64,000 bases of DNA from Begonia masoniana (GCA_022432975.1 CM039503.1:47533259-47597258), one strand, 5' to 3'; counted from the stretch's first letter, positions 10,711 to 21,689 are shown. Notes: generated from the sequence alone by a model not told the origin. Numbers and translations: made by a program.

Positions 10711-12113
10711 TATCAGTTATGGAGTTCTCATCAGTCTGCTACTACCTCATCCAATCCATCATCTTCCCTAGCACAAAAAGGTACTCATGTAGCAGTGTTT
10801 TGTGTCACATTAGATAAATCCGACCCCTGGATCATTGATTCAGGGGCCACTGATCATATGACAGGTTCTTCTTATATGTTTTCAACATATTTTCCTTGTT
10901 TTGGAAATCAAAAAGTCAAAATTGCAGATGTTTCAATGTCTGCAATTGCTGAAAATGTTCTATCATGGTCTCTCCCTCCCTTATCTTAAACAATGTCCTT
11001 CAAGTGCAAAACTTATCTTATAACCTATTGTCTGTTAGCAAAATAACTCATAATTCTAACTGTCTAATCAAATTTGTGTCTACTGGTTATGTTTTTCAGG
11101 ACCAATGCTCGGGGAAGATGATTGACAATGCTAAAGAAAGCAGTGGTCTTTACTACTTTGCCTCAGACAGCCTCTCGAGTAAACAAGTTCAGAAACCATG
11201 TTCATCTAGTTTTTTATCTTTAGAGAGTGAAATTATGTTATGGCACTATAGACTTGGTCATCCTAGCTTTGGTTATTTGAAACACTTATTTCTTGCGTTA
11301 TTCAAAGATAAAAATATTGGTTCTTTTCAATGTGAGATTTGTCAATTTGTTAAACATTGGCGATCTGTTTATCCTACTTTAGCATACATGTCATCTAAAC
11401 TTTTTTCACTTATTCATAGTGACATAGGGGGACCGTCTAGGTTTAGAAATCTGTCTGGCTCTAGATGGTTCATTATTTTTATTGATGATCATACAAGAAA
11501 CACATGGATTTACCTCCTTAAAGAAAAATCTGAGGTTGCTTAAACTTTTAAAAATTTTAACTCCATGATTAAAACTCAATTTTATTCTCGAATTCAAGTT
11601 TTGAGAAATGATAATGGGAGAGAATTTTTTAACAATATTTTTGCTAAGTTTCTTGTAGAACAAGACATCATCCACCATAGTTCATGTAGTGATACACCTC
11701 AACAGAACGGAATTGTCGAAAGAAAAAATCGACATCTGTTAGAAATATCTCGAGCTCTTATGTTTTCTATAAATGTACCTAAAAGATTTTGAGAAGAGGC
11801 CATACTTAATGCTGCATACCTAATTAATAGGATGTCAAAGAAAGTACTATGCTATCAACCTCCCTTAAAAGCTTTACAATCATATTTTCTTCAAAATAAA
11901 TCTTTTACTCACTTAGTACCTAAAGGTTTTGGTTGTACTAGTTTTGTTCACATTAATGATCATAACCTAAATAAATTAGATCCTAGAGCAACTAAATGTG
12001 TTTTCTTAGGTTTCTCTCATACTAATAAATATACAAATATTTTGATACGAGCTCGGGAAAAATGCTTGTTAGCATGGATGTCATATTCTTTGAAAATAAA
12101 TCTTTTTTTTTAA
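10708..12113 (+). pseudogene. Copia 1 protease and integrase region
   Basis: The protease active site is intact in WIIDSGATDHMTG (about 10825-10864). GAG-pre-integrase and integrase follow: MLWHYRLGHPS, CEICQFVKHW, LIHSDIGGPSRF, FIIFIDDHTRNTWIYLLKEK, then NDNGREF, DTPQQNGIVERKNRHLLE and the Copia linker LDPRATKCVFLGFS. Frameshifts near 10965 and 11543 and stops break it. The coding sequence stops at 12172 because a Gypsy element is inserted there and resumes at 19414. Confidence 0.9.
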
Positions 12114-12172
12114 AAACTTCTCTTAAATGGGAGAATAGGGAAACAAGTGAAGATAAGTTTTAGGAAATCATT

Positions 12173-12492
12173 TGATGTAGGCAGTGGAATTAGAATAAGA
12201 AATATAGCTGAAGAGGGCAGAAGAAGAGGAGAAAAGGAAGAAATAGTATAGCCAAGAAGAAAGAGGAGAGGAAGCTAGAGAGAAAAAGTGATTGGAAAAT
12301 ACCAACACATTGCAATTCAATTCATAATCATCAACTATCCCACTAAGTTACAATGCAACACTTTAAATAGAACAAATCTTAGAATATGATAAGTTTAGAA
12401 TAATGCTAACTTAGAAAGATGAAAAGTTTAAAATTTTTAATGCAAACCATAAATAAAAATAACTAGATTTTAAATAGTTGATGTGCTCATCA
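12173..12492 (-). repeat. 3' LTR of the nested Gypsy chromovirus
   Basis: 320 bp, closely matching the right LTR. The right copy is longer (389 bp) because of extra sequence around 19240-19320. Confidence 0.85.
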
Positions 12493-12915
12493 ATTCTTCA
12501 GGGGTAAGAGAAACAACTCAGTCAAATTGAAGGAACCATAGTACGGTAGCTAATCAATCTCCCAACCATAAATTAAGTGGCTGACCAACTTTTTGTTGGC
12601 CACCATAAATGTAACGCCTCAAACCCGCCCCGGCTCGGTGCGTCACATTGCTAACCAATCCCGCGTTTAAAACGACGTTTAAAATAATTTTCGTAAATTT
12701 TTCGACTCTATTTTTGGGTTTTTCGAACCCTCGGTTTTTGTTGGAAAACATGTCCAAAATACGTTTAAAATACGTCAGAAAATGTCGGGTAAAAACATAG
12801 TAGAAATAGGAAATTTAAAAAATTTTTTTTTTTTTTTTTTACAAGGGGTGTTGGGCGCGCGCGGGGCACCGACAATAACCTGCACCGGCGGACCCTGTAC
12901 TCCTGCGACTGCGGC

Positions 12916-14459
12916 CTAGTCCTCGGCTGTCTCATCTACTTCACCTGTAATGAACTCGTCACCTACACCATAGAACACAAAAAGGTAAGCCTAACGCTTA
13001 GCAAGTAGGGAAGTAATGCACATAACACACCAAATGCTCGACTCAACCCTAATATGCAGTTTCTACACCCTCCGTTGTTTTCTTTTCGTTCTGGTTACAT
13101 TTATCTTCCACTTTTGTGTGAATCAAGTAGGCACACGCCCCAACACAATCCTGGACGGCCACGCCTTGACCCACGGAGCAAGACCGGAGGCACACGCCCT
13201 AACACAATCCTGGGTGGCCAACCAAATCTCCCCCAATCGATCGTAGAATCCTCATTGTGCTTTCAAGCACGAGCATATCGAGGCATTCATACTCACGACA
13301 CATTACATAATTTTTTTTGCATAGTATCTCTAATAAAATCCCTCGCGGGGTGCTCAGCGAGCCACGAGTCCGACGAGGCTATTCAATGAGAGACCAAGTT
13401 GCATAGCATCTCTAATAAAATACCTCACGGGGTGCTCAGCGAGCCACGAGCCCGACGAGGCTATTTAATGAGAGACCAAGTTGCATAGCATCTCTAATAA
13501 AATACCTCACGAGGTGCTCAGCGAGCCACGAGCCCGACGAGGCTATTCAACTAGAGACCAAGTTGCATATCAATTTTTTATCTTACATTTCATCCTCACC
13601 GCTCAAGCATGCAAAACACGTGGTTTCGTAGTTAAAAAAACGATGATGCATGACACACGATGCATGACACCAATTAAAACATAGCAACAAACAAACATAC
13701 AAACAAACAATCATTCCCTATCGTTCCATGGTGTAGGCCCGAAGGCAACAAACACTCATCCACTACTTACCTGACTGCTCCAAAAACAGGCTGTCACTTC
13801 GTCCAACAAAAGTACACGCTCGATAACCTAAAATCATGAAAACTCAACTTAGTATTTACTAACGAACTCTAAGGAAATTCTTAATCTAACTAACTAAAAC
13901 TACAACAACACTCCTTCCCAAAACACTAAACTCGGTTTTTACCCCAAAATTGACCGTCTAACTTCAAACGGTCGTAACTCTCTAGTTTTTCAACGGATTT
14001 TGACGCGCCACCCCAATTCGGAAACCTCTACACGTCTACTATCCATTGAAACACCCAAATTAACCAAACAAACACATTAGCCCAGCTGAAATCCAGAAAA
14101 CAGAACTGGCCCCCCTTTGAGTTAAAAACCGGTTTTTCCCAAACTCAACTCCAATCTTCAATCTAACCCTAAAATCAACCTAAACCAATCCATTCAACAA
14201 CTAAATCATCAAAATAGGAAAGAAATCTAACATTTAAACTCAATTTTCGGAGTCCTCAAGTTAGGGTTATCTAAATCTCGCAAAACTCACTCTAAACTCA
14301 CTAAAACACTCACACATCAACACCTAAGTGAAACCAAACCAAAACCCGTGCATTATTACCTTGAAACCTTGCAAACCCTTGATGAAAAGAAGAAAAGAAG
14401 GTGCTGCAATGGAGGAGAGCACAATCGAAGAAGATGAAGAAGAAAAAGATGGAAATCAT
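12916..14459 (-). CDS. Putative spliced 67-codon ORF within a solo LTR
   Basis: Three exons on the minus strand: 14459-14360 (100 nt, ATG at 14459), 13827-13771 (57 nt) and 12962-12916 (47 nt, TAG at 12918-12916). Donors are CAAG/GTAATA and TCAG/GTAAGT; acceptors are TTTTAG and GGTGTAG. The joined frame is open, 204 nt including the stop. The first 11 residues (MISIFFFFIFF) are strongly hydrophobic and could be a signal peptide or membrane anchor, though that part of the exon is also a simple CTT-rich tract. The tail GDEFITGEVDETAED is acidic, and its length and stop are shared by other LTR copies. No known family was recognised. Transcription and translation are unproven, and chance is not excluded for exon 1. 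Confidence 0.3.
12963..13770 (-). other. LTR intron 2 with pairing arms and 82-bp repeat inside
   Basis: Donor TCAG/GTAAGTAG at 13770, acceptor GGTGTAG at 12963. The arm at 13737-13723 (CCTACACCATGGAAC) pairs with the arm at 12976-12962 (GTTCTATGGTGTAGG) over 15 positions, one of them a G-U pair. Splicing is inferred. Confidence 0.45.
13317..13562. repeat. 82-bp tandem repeat, 3 copies
   Basis: Units start at 13317, 13399 and 13481 (TTGCATAG...GAGACCAAG), about 95% alike. A second, shorter duplication (CACACGCCC..ACACAATCCTGG) lies at about 13131-13220. Both sit within intron 2 of the solo LTR. Confidence 0.9.
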
Positions 14460-14794
14460 CTTTTTAACCTAACCATTTTTCTACTTTTGACTTCTTCCAC
14501 CAAACTTTCTAAATTTATAAAACTACCTCCACTTGTCTTTTGTTTCAAGCATTCCAACGTGGATGCTTCACTTTATTCTTCCATGCAATTTTTCTTAAGT
14601 TTTTATTCCATGAATTTACTAATTTTCTATTGGTTTCTAATTGGTTTGACTTTTCAACCACTTTTGGTTTGAATTGTCCAACTTTCCACTCCTCTTTTCT
14701 CTTCTATTACACTTCCATGCACATCCCTAATCTTGAATAATTAAACTCTCCTAAGGCTACGCACGCTATAGAAATTTTTGGGGGTTACAATAAA

Positions 14795-15158
14795 CTTGTG
14801 TGCCCGGAGGCCTGGGTCGAAAATCTTTAGAATTGTCCCAGAATTTGGTAAAGAAAGATCCTGATGATTTCGAAATAGCTCCAATAGGTCTGAATCCAAA
14901 TGCTGAACTGTCTCTCTGCAAATCCACATACAATCACTCTTTGGCCGATCCATCCAATGAACAAGGAAGCGTTGGACCTCACCTTCATTAGTATATACAA
15001 TCTGTTTGTCTAAAATAACATCAATTTTATTCATTCGTGTTGCGACAGGAGATAGTGAGGAATCAGAGTTATCATATGTAAGATCAAAATCGATGGACGA
15101 GGGTAGAAAAAGATCATCTCATGGACAAAACTGGTCTTTAAAAGCTACCAAGTCTTTG
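14795..15158 (-). pseudogene. Gypsy chromodomain fragment
   Basis: The minus frame 15034-14795 reads VQRFLVHWMDRPKSDCMWIC...LLELFRNHQDL, the chromodomain pattern (...LVKWKGLP..EATWE....) at the polyprotein end of chromoviruses. It is part of the nested Gypsy and is continuous with 17594-17914 before the insertion of the solo LTR 15159-17593. Confidence 0.75.
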
Positions 15159-16036
15159 TGTAATACCCAGCATGTACGGATTTCGGATATATTATATTAT
15201 ATTGTTATTTTATTATATAATGCCATTTTTGGTAAATATGTCAAATCAGGTCTGTTTCACGAAAAGAAAGCGCCATTATGATCCTAACGAATAATTAGAA
15301 TTTTAAGGAATTTTGGAGAATTTTTGGAATAGTGACGCTATATTCCGAGTAAATACACTTTGCGTGATGTAAAAGACGTTCTCGTAAATATAGTAAACGA
15401 AGTCCGTTTTGCGAACGGATAGTTTCGTTAGGTCCCAAATAATAAGTTAGACATATTGGTGAAGTAAGGACGTTTGGAAAAGTCGAATGGTTAGACGATT
15501 AACGAAACGAATGACGAATTAGTTATAGAAATCAATAAAGGGCAAAACGGTCTTTTGCAAAGTGAAATTTTCATAAAAACCTAATTCTCTTCTTTCCTCT
15601 CCACTTCTCACGCCAGAACACATTTTCTTTTCCTCTCTCTCGCGAACTCTCTGTCCGCCAAGGGTTTCAACCATTCCGACTCCGATTTTCCTTCCGTTCG
15701 TCTCGTTTTCTTCACGCGTTCTCCTCCAATCGACGTTCTCGGTAAGTCTCTATAGTTTTGGAACATTGAAATCCGAGTTTCGTAAAGTTTTAAACGTTTA
15801 GGTTCGTTTAGGTTTTCGATTAAAAACGAGATCTAGGGCTCGTAATCGATAGGTTGTCAATGATTAAGTAAATATTGAACGTGTTGGACGTATTTGGACG
15901 AATCTAATCGATTTAGGAAAAATGTTAGAATTTACGAAATTTCGAGATTTTTGAATAAACTCGTTTAACGTAAATCCTTGTAAATTGCTTAGGTAAACAG
16001 TGCTCGTGGACGGGTTTAAGCTGCTTTGGACGCGAG

Positions 16037-16687
16037 GTAAGTTCTCGTGATTTTCTTTGGCCAAATCGGCCTACACCGTACATCGTGTCGTCTCGAGGCG
16101 TTTTGGAGATGCTTTAGTTAGTTTTGCTCGGTTTAGGTAGCTAGGTCTTAGGAGTTTATAGTTTACGTTTTTTTTAAAGTCCCGATGGTCTATGTGTTGC
16201 TTGTTTATTGTATGATATTGAACTGTTCACGCATCACTTGGTTTTAAAGAAAAGCATGAAAACAAATTTCCGCACAGAGTTTTAAAGATAACGTAAAGCA
16301 TAGCATCGGCCGAAAGGCTTACAGTGCACGGCCGAAAGGCTTACAGTTCACGGCCGAAAGGCTTACAGTTCACGGCCGAAAGGCTTACAGTACACCGGCC
16401 GAAAGGCTTACAGGCCGAAAGGCATACAGATACAGGTCACGCGAGGTGGGGCTCAGGCACGGCTGTACGGATTGTAAGCGTGTACCCCCCTCCTCTAGCT
16501 GGAAAGAGTAGTCCGCCCGCTGGATGAGCTCTCTCTGGTTAGAGGGTATAGGATCTCGGTGACACCTACAGAGCATTGCATAGAAAGATAAAATAAAGAA
16601 TGATTTATCGAACTCATAGCACAGCATGCATCGCATTTACTAGGGCTTACTGAGATTTATCTCATAGTGTGTTTATGTATGGTGTAG
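16037..16687 (+). other. LTR intron 2 with pairing arms
   Basis: Donor GCGAG/GTAAGT at 16037, acceptor GGTGTAG ending 16687. Arm CCTACACCGTACAT (16070-16083) pairs with ATGTATGGTGTAGG (16675-16688) in all 14 positions, one as G-U. Inferred intron. Confidence 0.45.
16307..16430 (+). repeat. 22-bp tandem repeat, about 6 copies
   Basis: Unit CGGCCGAAAGGCTTACAGTT plus CA, starting at 16307, 16329, 16351 and 16373, then two shorter variants. It lies inside intron 2 of the solo LTR. Confidence 0.9.
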
Positions 16688-16743
16688 GTGACATAGACTA
16701 CGAGATACCAGGTGAGGACGACGTTCCTCCACCTGAGGCATAG
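16688..16743 (+). other. LTR exon-3-like coding tail (GDIDYEIPGEDDVPPPEA, stop)
   Basis: The frame after acceptor GGTGTAG ends in EDDVPPPEA and TAG (16741-16743). Related tails are EDDIPPPDA at 41207-41253 and GEDEIPPPEE at 56444-56413. With exon 2 taken from 16001, the frame is open back through exon 1 to a TAA near 15583, but I see no in-frame ATG. Confidence 0.4.
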
Positions 16744-17142
16744 CTCAGTTGACGGATGATGGCTGCGGTGGTGTGCTGGCGCAGTCGAGGCGTAACCGAC
16801 CCGTGGGAAGTATGTATAGTTTTGAGGGTTTGGGGAACGTTTTGGGATAATTGATAGAATATGTATAGATGTATAGTATAGAAATTCTGGAACTGCTTGG
16901 TTTAAATTGTATTTAACGTTATATAGAAATATTTTGGGTTTAAACTGCGTTTAAATGTTACGAAAACGTCTTAAATGACTTTAGGATTTGTTACGGATAA
17001 GCTCGGTTTTTAGAGCTATCCATGCAATTGGACTTCGCAAAGTCCGACTCAAGTCGATTGAGTTTAGAATACATTTAAATTGGATTTAAGTAGATTTAAG
17101 TTGTGAGTTATATGGCAATTTGGTGCAAAGAAAAGGCGATTT

Positions 17143-17170
17143 GCTCTCTGGAAATCGGATTCCAGAGAGC
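17143..17170. repeat. Hairpin A, perfect 11-bp arms
   Basis: GCTCTCTGGAA, six bases, then TTCCAGAGAGC. The same hairpin occurs at 41720-41747, at about 56008-56035 (with a G-G variant), and as the 59-bp repeat unit at 48673-50175. Confidence 0.9.
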
Positions 17171-17306
17171 AAACAGATATGTTAAATGTAAAATGGTTAA
17201 GTGCTGAAGTGCTGGAGTGAATGAAGGAAGGAGGATCGCTGCATAGCATGCAGCGATCGATTTCTGCTTTTCAGCAGAAATCGATCGCTTGCATGCAAGC
17301 AAGCAT

Positions 17307-17347
17307 GCAGCGATCGATCTCTGTATTTTACAGAGATCGATCGCTGC
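17307..17347. repeat. Hairpin B, GATCGATC palindrome with perfect 19-bp arms
   Basis: GCAGCGATCGATCTCTGTA, TTT, then its exact reverse complement. A second similar hairpin lies just upstream (about 17240-17290, TTTCTGC/GCAGAAA arms). The same motif is the unit amplified at 55261-55830. Confidence 0.9.
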
Positions 17348-17593
17348 CTCCTTTTGGCAGCCCAATTCCGATTCTGCCCCTGCTTTGATTTCCATTAAAT
17401 GTTTTAATATTTTAATTGATTTAATTTAATTGTTTTAAAAGTTTTATTTAAATTGTTTTAAAGGTTAGTTTCCAATTCCGATTTCGATTCTGGTTTCGAT
17501 TTCGGTTTAGCTTCCACTTAAAGTTTAATTAAATTTAATAGGATAAAAAAAAAATAATACGGGAAAAACGGGTACAGTTTTAGGGGTGTTACA

Positions 17594-17930
17594 CTTTGAC
17601 ATTACAAGTGAGATGATAACCAAAATGTGGTGGAAAATCAATGATATAAGCATTTGAACCAATTCGTTTTAGAATTTTAAAAGTGCCAACACTACGAGAT
17701 TGCAATTTAGAAGCGGATCCGATCGCCGCTTAGTACAAATCCGAACCATATCATAATCTCTAACATTAAATTCAATAAATTGTTTGTGTAAATCAGCTTG
17801 TAGTTTATACGATGCATTATTAGTCTCTATTTGTTTATTGATCTCTATATGCAAATCATGAAGGTGTTGTGCAAAATTTTCGACCAACATAAACAGATTA
17901 GCACGCGGTGACATAGGGAAGAGGTCTACG
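17594..17930 (-). pseudogene. Gypsy integrase C-terminal fragment
   Basis: The minus frame 17914-17669 reads MSPRANLFMLVENFAQHLHD, INKQIETNNASYKLQADLHK and FNVRDYDMVRI, the post-core helix and GDxV region of chromovirus integrase (usual form FEVGDEVMVRI). It is continuous with 14795-15158 apart from the inserted solo LTR. Confidence 0.75.
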
Positions 17931-18030
17931 TATTGTTTCTATGTGTTAACATTGACTGTAGTAAGTATTATTCATTTTAGGTAATGTTTGTTTATTGATC
18001 TTTACATTATCCCTCGTTTAGACACATTGC

Positions 18031-18850
18031 ATGCAGTTACGAAGTGGTCGTCAAGTTTCGTCTAAATCTAGTATCGTAGATATGGATCCTTCCCTACTTG
18101 ATACCTTTTCCAAACAAGTAGCACAATTACTTAACAACCAACAACAATTCCAAGAACAATTAGCTACTATCCAAACTGAGTTAGCTACTAATCATGAGGT
18201 AAATAGGGACTTTGGAAATAGAGTCAATAATGTGGAACAAATTTCTCACCCTTCGGATTCTGACAACTCTGTTGTGTTCCACAACAGACCCCAATATCAC
18301 CGACAAGATACTCGTCGACACCAACATCGAGATAAAAATATGATCGAGAATGGTCGAAACTACTTTCGTCATGGATCACCGATCCTTAGATACCAGGATG
18401 AACAACTTTTTAGGAATATTAAATTAGACCAACTACTTTTGATGGTTGTCTAGATCCCCGTATTTTTACTCAATGGGTAAAAGATATGGACCATTTCTTT
18501 GCTTGGTATGGGGTGCCAGAACTTCGTCCGAGTTCAATTTGCCAGTTTAAAATTATTTGGTACTGCCCAATTGTTTTAGGAAAGTGTTGAGGATCTCCTG
18601 GAAAGGCGTGGTGCACCTCCTATCGGAAGTTGGCAAGAAATGAAAGCGACAACTTCAAGAAAAATATTTGCCTCAATTCCTATCAGGGAAATCTGTTGGA
18701 CCAATGGAATGCTCTTTCATAGGGCAACCGGCCTAGTCACAGAATATGTTAGTCAATTCGATGATTTTTGAATGAGAAGCCAAATTGTCGAAGATGAGGC
18801 CATGACTTTGAGCAGGTTTCGACAAGGATTTAAGAGATCGCCCAAATAGT
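18031..18850 (+). pseudogene. Gypsy chromovirus gag, inverted relative to its LTRs
   Basis: Starts MQLRSGRQVSS (18031) and continues with a glutamine-rich coiled segment. After a frameshift near 18450 it gives the chromovirus gag core: RIFTQWVKDMDHFFAWYGVP, then WQEMKAT, DQWNAL, VTEYVSQFDDF and MTLSRFRQG, ending near 18840. Several stops are present. It lies on the plus strand, whereas the LTRs, the PBS and the integrase/chromodomain pieces of the surrounding element read on the minus strand. Confidence 0.8.
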
Positions 18851-19009
18851 GATTGTTTTTGAGAAAATAGCTTTCTGCTCTTAAAAACAGAAAGTAGGAA
18901 CGGAGCAACTTGCTTTGCAGAATCAGAGAAAGATAAATGGAGTAACGGGAATCAAAAACAGTACTCAGGTATAAAACCCAGATTTATTGTTTGAGAAAAC
19001 AATAATCCA

Positions 19010-19021
19010 GCTCTGATACCA
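19010..19021 (-). promoter_or_regulatory. Primer-binding site of the nested Gypsy
   Basis: TGGTATCAGAGC on the minus strand, three bases from the inner edge of the LTR 19025-19413. Complementary to initiator tRNA-Met. Confidence 0.85.
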
Positions 19022-19024
19022 ATT

Positions 19025-19413
19025 TGATGCAGGTAGTGAAATTAGAATAAGAAATATAGTTGAAGAGGGCAGAATAAGAGGAGAAAAGGAAGAAAGAGTA
19101 TAGCCAAGAAGAAAGAGGAGAGGAAGCTAGAGAGAAAAGGGGATTGGAAAATAGCAACACATTGCAATTCAATTCATAATCATCAACTATCCCACTAAGT
19201 TACAATGCAACACTTTAAATAGAACAAATCCTAGAATATGATAAGTCTAGAATACGAAAGGATTGCAACCCTAGAAAATGAAAGGATAAATTCATTAATA
19301 CAAACCATAATAATGCTAATCTAGAAAGATGAAAAACTTAAAACTTTTAATGCAAACCATAAATAAAATATAAATAAAAATAACTAGATTTTAAACGGTT
19401 GATGTCCTCATCA
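19025..19413 (-). repeat. 5' LTR of the nested Gypsy chromovirus
   Basis: 389 bp, direct repeat of 12173-12492. On the minus strand it starts TGATGAGGACATCAACC and ends next to the PBS. Confidence 0.85.
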
Positions 19414-20405
19414 CCATTGTTATGCCTACACCTGTTCTTAACTATGACCAAAATAAGACAACAAATGTGGAACCTGCTATGAGTAATGTGGCTCTCAACT
19501 CTAAACTTCGTGTTTACTCGAGAAGGAAAGAAACACAACATATTGATCTACTGCCTACTCCAACAGCGCCATCATCTGAACCAAGTGTTGATCCAGGTAA
19601 TCTCAACTCTATTCTATTTCCTCTTGATCCAACTCTAGAGTCTGACCACAGTGAACATGTTACAACCTCTGAGCCAATTCGAAGTGATCTTAGTGTACCC
19701 ATAGCTCTTAGGAAAGGTGTATCTGAGTGTACCAAATATCCTAAAACTCGTCATGTGTCATATCATAAACTCTTACCTAGTTTTAGAGCCTTCACCTACT
19801 AGTATCACTAAGTATTCCAAAATGGAGGGAGGCTGTCCTAGAAGAAATAAGAGCTTTGAAGAAGAATGAAACTTGGGAGATGACAGAGCTTCCAAAAAGA
19901 AAACACCTCATTGGCAGCAAGTGGATTTTCACAATCAAGTATAACTCGAATGGCTTGGTAGAAAGATACAAAGCCAGACTTGTAGCTCGAGAGTTTACTC
20001 AAACCTATGGCCTAGATTATGTGGAATCATTTGCCCTAGTTGCCAAACCCAACACTATCAGGGTCTTACTTTCACTAACTGGTAATCTGGATTGGCCTCT
20101 TTTTCAGTTTGATGTTAAGAATGCATTTCTTAATGGTGATTTAGAAGAAGAGGTGTTCATATAAGAGCCTCCAGGATTTGATAATGCGAGTGTTGCAGGA
20201 AAGGTCTGTCCACAAAGGAAGTCCTTATACTGCCTCAAGCAATCCCCTCGTACTTGGTTTGCGAGTTTTGCAAGGGCTGTCAAAGAGCACGGCTATTCAC
20301 AAGCTCAATCGGATCATACACTATTCTATAAATATACTACAAGAGGTAAACTTTCTATTCTGATTGTTTATGTTGATGATATAGTTATGATAGGAAACGA
20401 TGATG
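19414..20405 (+). pseudogene. Copia 1 linker and reverse transcriptase, 3' truncated
   Basis: Continuation of Copia 1 after the Gypsy insertion. The Ser/Pro-rich linker (19422-19802) is followed by RT: KKNETWEMTELPKRKHLIGS, then WIFTIKYNSNGLVERYKARL, FDVKNAFLNGDLEEEVF and, after a stop at 20162, LIVYVDDIVMIGND with the YVDD catalytic pair. The element ends near 20405; the rest of RT, RNase H and the 3' LTR are missing, replaced by the LTR of the next element. Confidence 0.9.
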
Positions 20406-20419
20406 GAGTTAGCTTAAAA

Positions 20420-21640
20420 TATGTTTAAGTAACTATGTTTTTTATGATTATGATTAATGTGGAATATATAAATATTAAATGATTATAAGAAATGAAAGAT
20501 GTTAAGATTTGTAGTATCTGTTTGGAAATGCCCTTTGAAAAGGGTATTATGTTTTCTAACGATTTTTAGTTAAGTGTTGGTAGTTGAGGCTGGTGCTTGC
20601 AAAATGGCAAAGGATTATCGACCGAATCAAAGCAGACTTGAGTCGTCTACTAGAGATAAAGTCTACTGAAATCAACATCGACCGATGGTAGATCTAAATT
20701 ACATCGACCGAACTCTGACATCTATTGAAATCAACAACTGGACAAAACAAAGTGGATCGATGATATTATCAACCAAAGTCATCCTTGGGAACTACATCGT
20801 CTAGACTTTGAAGTCTACAGATTCTGACGTCGTCTGAAATCAATGATGCCCAGAACTTCTAACATCAACCGAAATCAACGTCATCCATATTTTAGAATCA
20901 TCCGAAAACAACGACGACTAAATACTAAATCACAAAGTTGTCCAATTGAATAACATCAACCGAAGTCTTCCGCCAAAAGCGATAGCAACTCCAGATCCCA
21001 ACGGCTAGTTTCCTGCGTACGGACTATTCACAACGGCCATATTTTGTACAGAAACAAGGAACCTTCTGGATGAGAAGCAGATTACAGACGCAAGTATAAA
21101 AAAAAGAACTGTAGCTCGAGAGAAGAACTTTTGCGAATTTGATTAATTTTTGCACATAACTCTCGCAAGCTCACACGCCTGTGATACTCTTCTGTATTCT
21201 ACATCTCTCAACTCTTAAACTTGAGATTTACCATTGAGAGAGTGTAGTTCAGTGCCATACTATTCAAACTTGTAAAAACCTGAAGGCAGTGGATTGACGC
21301 ATGTGAAGTTCAATCTAGAGTTGTAAGGCTGTAAATCGACGTCCGTAAAGTTCGATCTGGAAATCTCGTTGAGGAGAAGTTAAGGACTTCAAGGGGGAAA
21401 TACCTTGAAGCGTGGACGTAAGCAATATTGGCCGAACCACGTAAAAACTCTAGGTGTCAATTTCTCTATCTCTACTCTTTACCTTCATTTTGTTTGTGTA
21501 CATTCTTAGTATAAACAAATAAATTAATAAAGTTTGTGATTAACCTGATAGAGATAATTATGTTTTAAATAAACAATTAGGCGAGAATTTCTAATTCACC
21601 CTCCCCCCCCCCTCCTCTCTTAGACAATCACGATCCTACA
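20420..21640 (+). repeat. 5' LTR of the Sirevirus-like Copia 2
   Basis: Bounded on the right by CCTACA and the PBS. The left end is placed at TGTTTAAG where the Copia 1 RT homology stops. About 1.2 kb, usual for Sireviruses. It contains ATCGACCGA/ATCAACG-type degenerate repeats at 20610-20960. The 3' LTR lies beyond the assembly gap. Confidence 0.65.
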
Positions 21641-21642
21641 AT

Positions 21643-21653
21643 TGGTATCAGAG
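21643..21653 (+). promoter_or_regulatory. Primer-binding site, Copia 2
   Basis: TGGTATCAGAG immediately after the LTR end CCTACAAT, complementary to initiator tRNA-Met. Confidence 0.8.
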
Positions 21654-21689
21654 AGAATTTATTATTGTCTATATTGTGATAGAATTAAA

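Larger units (their letters stand above)
12610..14789 (-). mobile_element. Solo LTR with 5-bp TSD ATAAA
   Basis: Minus-strand LTR of 2180 bp. It starts TGTAACCCCC at 14789 and ends ...GGCGTTACA at 12610. ATAAA lies on both sides (12605-12609 and 14790-14794), an exact target-site duplication. No internal domain or second LTR is present, so it arose by LTR-LTR recombination. Inside are the exon and intron module (exons 14459-14360, 13827-13771, 12962-12916), the pairing arms 13723-13737 and 12962-12976, and an 82-bp tandem repeat. The terminal part is related to the LTRs ending at 43476 and starting at 61773. Confidence 0.92.
15159..17593 (+). mobile_element. Solo LTR with 5-bp TSD CTTTG
   Basis: 2435 bp from TGTAATACCC to ...GGGTGTTACA, flanked by CTTTG at 15154-15158 and 17594-17598. 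It carries the LTR module: exon 1 ending at the donor CTCG/GTAAGT (15742), exon 2 ending at 16036, and exon 3 from 16688. A 22-bp repeat lies in intron 2. In the 3' part are hairpin A (17143-17170) and two GATCGATC hairpins (17228-17347). Its start and termini resemble those of the LTR at 39819-42097. Confidence 0.92.
12173..19413 (-). mobile_element. Gypsy chromovirus inserted in Copia 1, itself carrying two solo LTRs
   Basis: Direct LTRs lie at 12173-12492 and 19025-19413, both TGATG...CATCA. Flanks TCATT (12168-12172) and CCATT (19414-19418) are a target-site duplication with one mismatch. The PBS next to the right LTR (minus strand) sets the orientation. Removing the solo LTRs 12610-14789 and 15159-17593 leaves only about 1.9 kb of interior: a chromodomain end and an integrase piece on the minus strand, but a gag on the plus strand. 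The element is therefore deleted and internally rearranged. Confidence 0.85.

Noticed and set aside
14328..14672. 114-codon plus-strand frame
   Set aside because: Antisense to exon 1 and upstream part of the solo LTR; low-complexity Glu/Lys stretch from the CTT tract.
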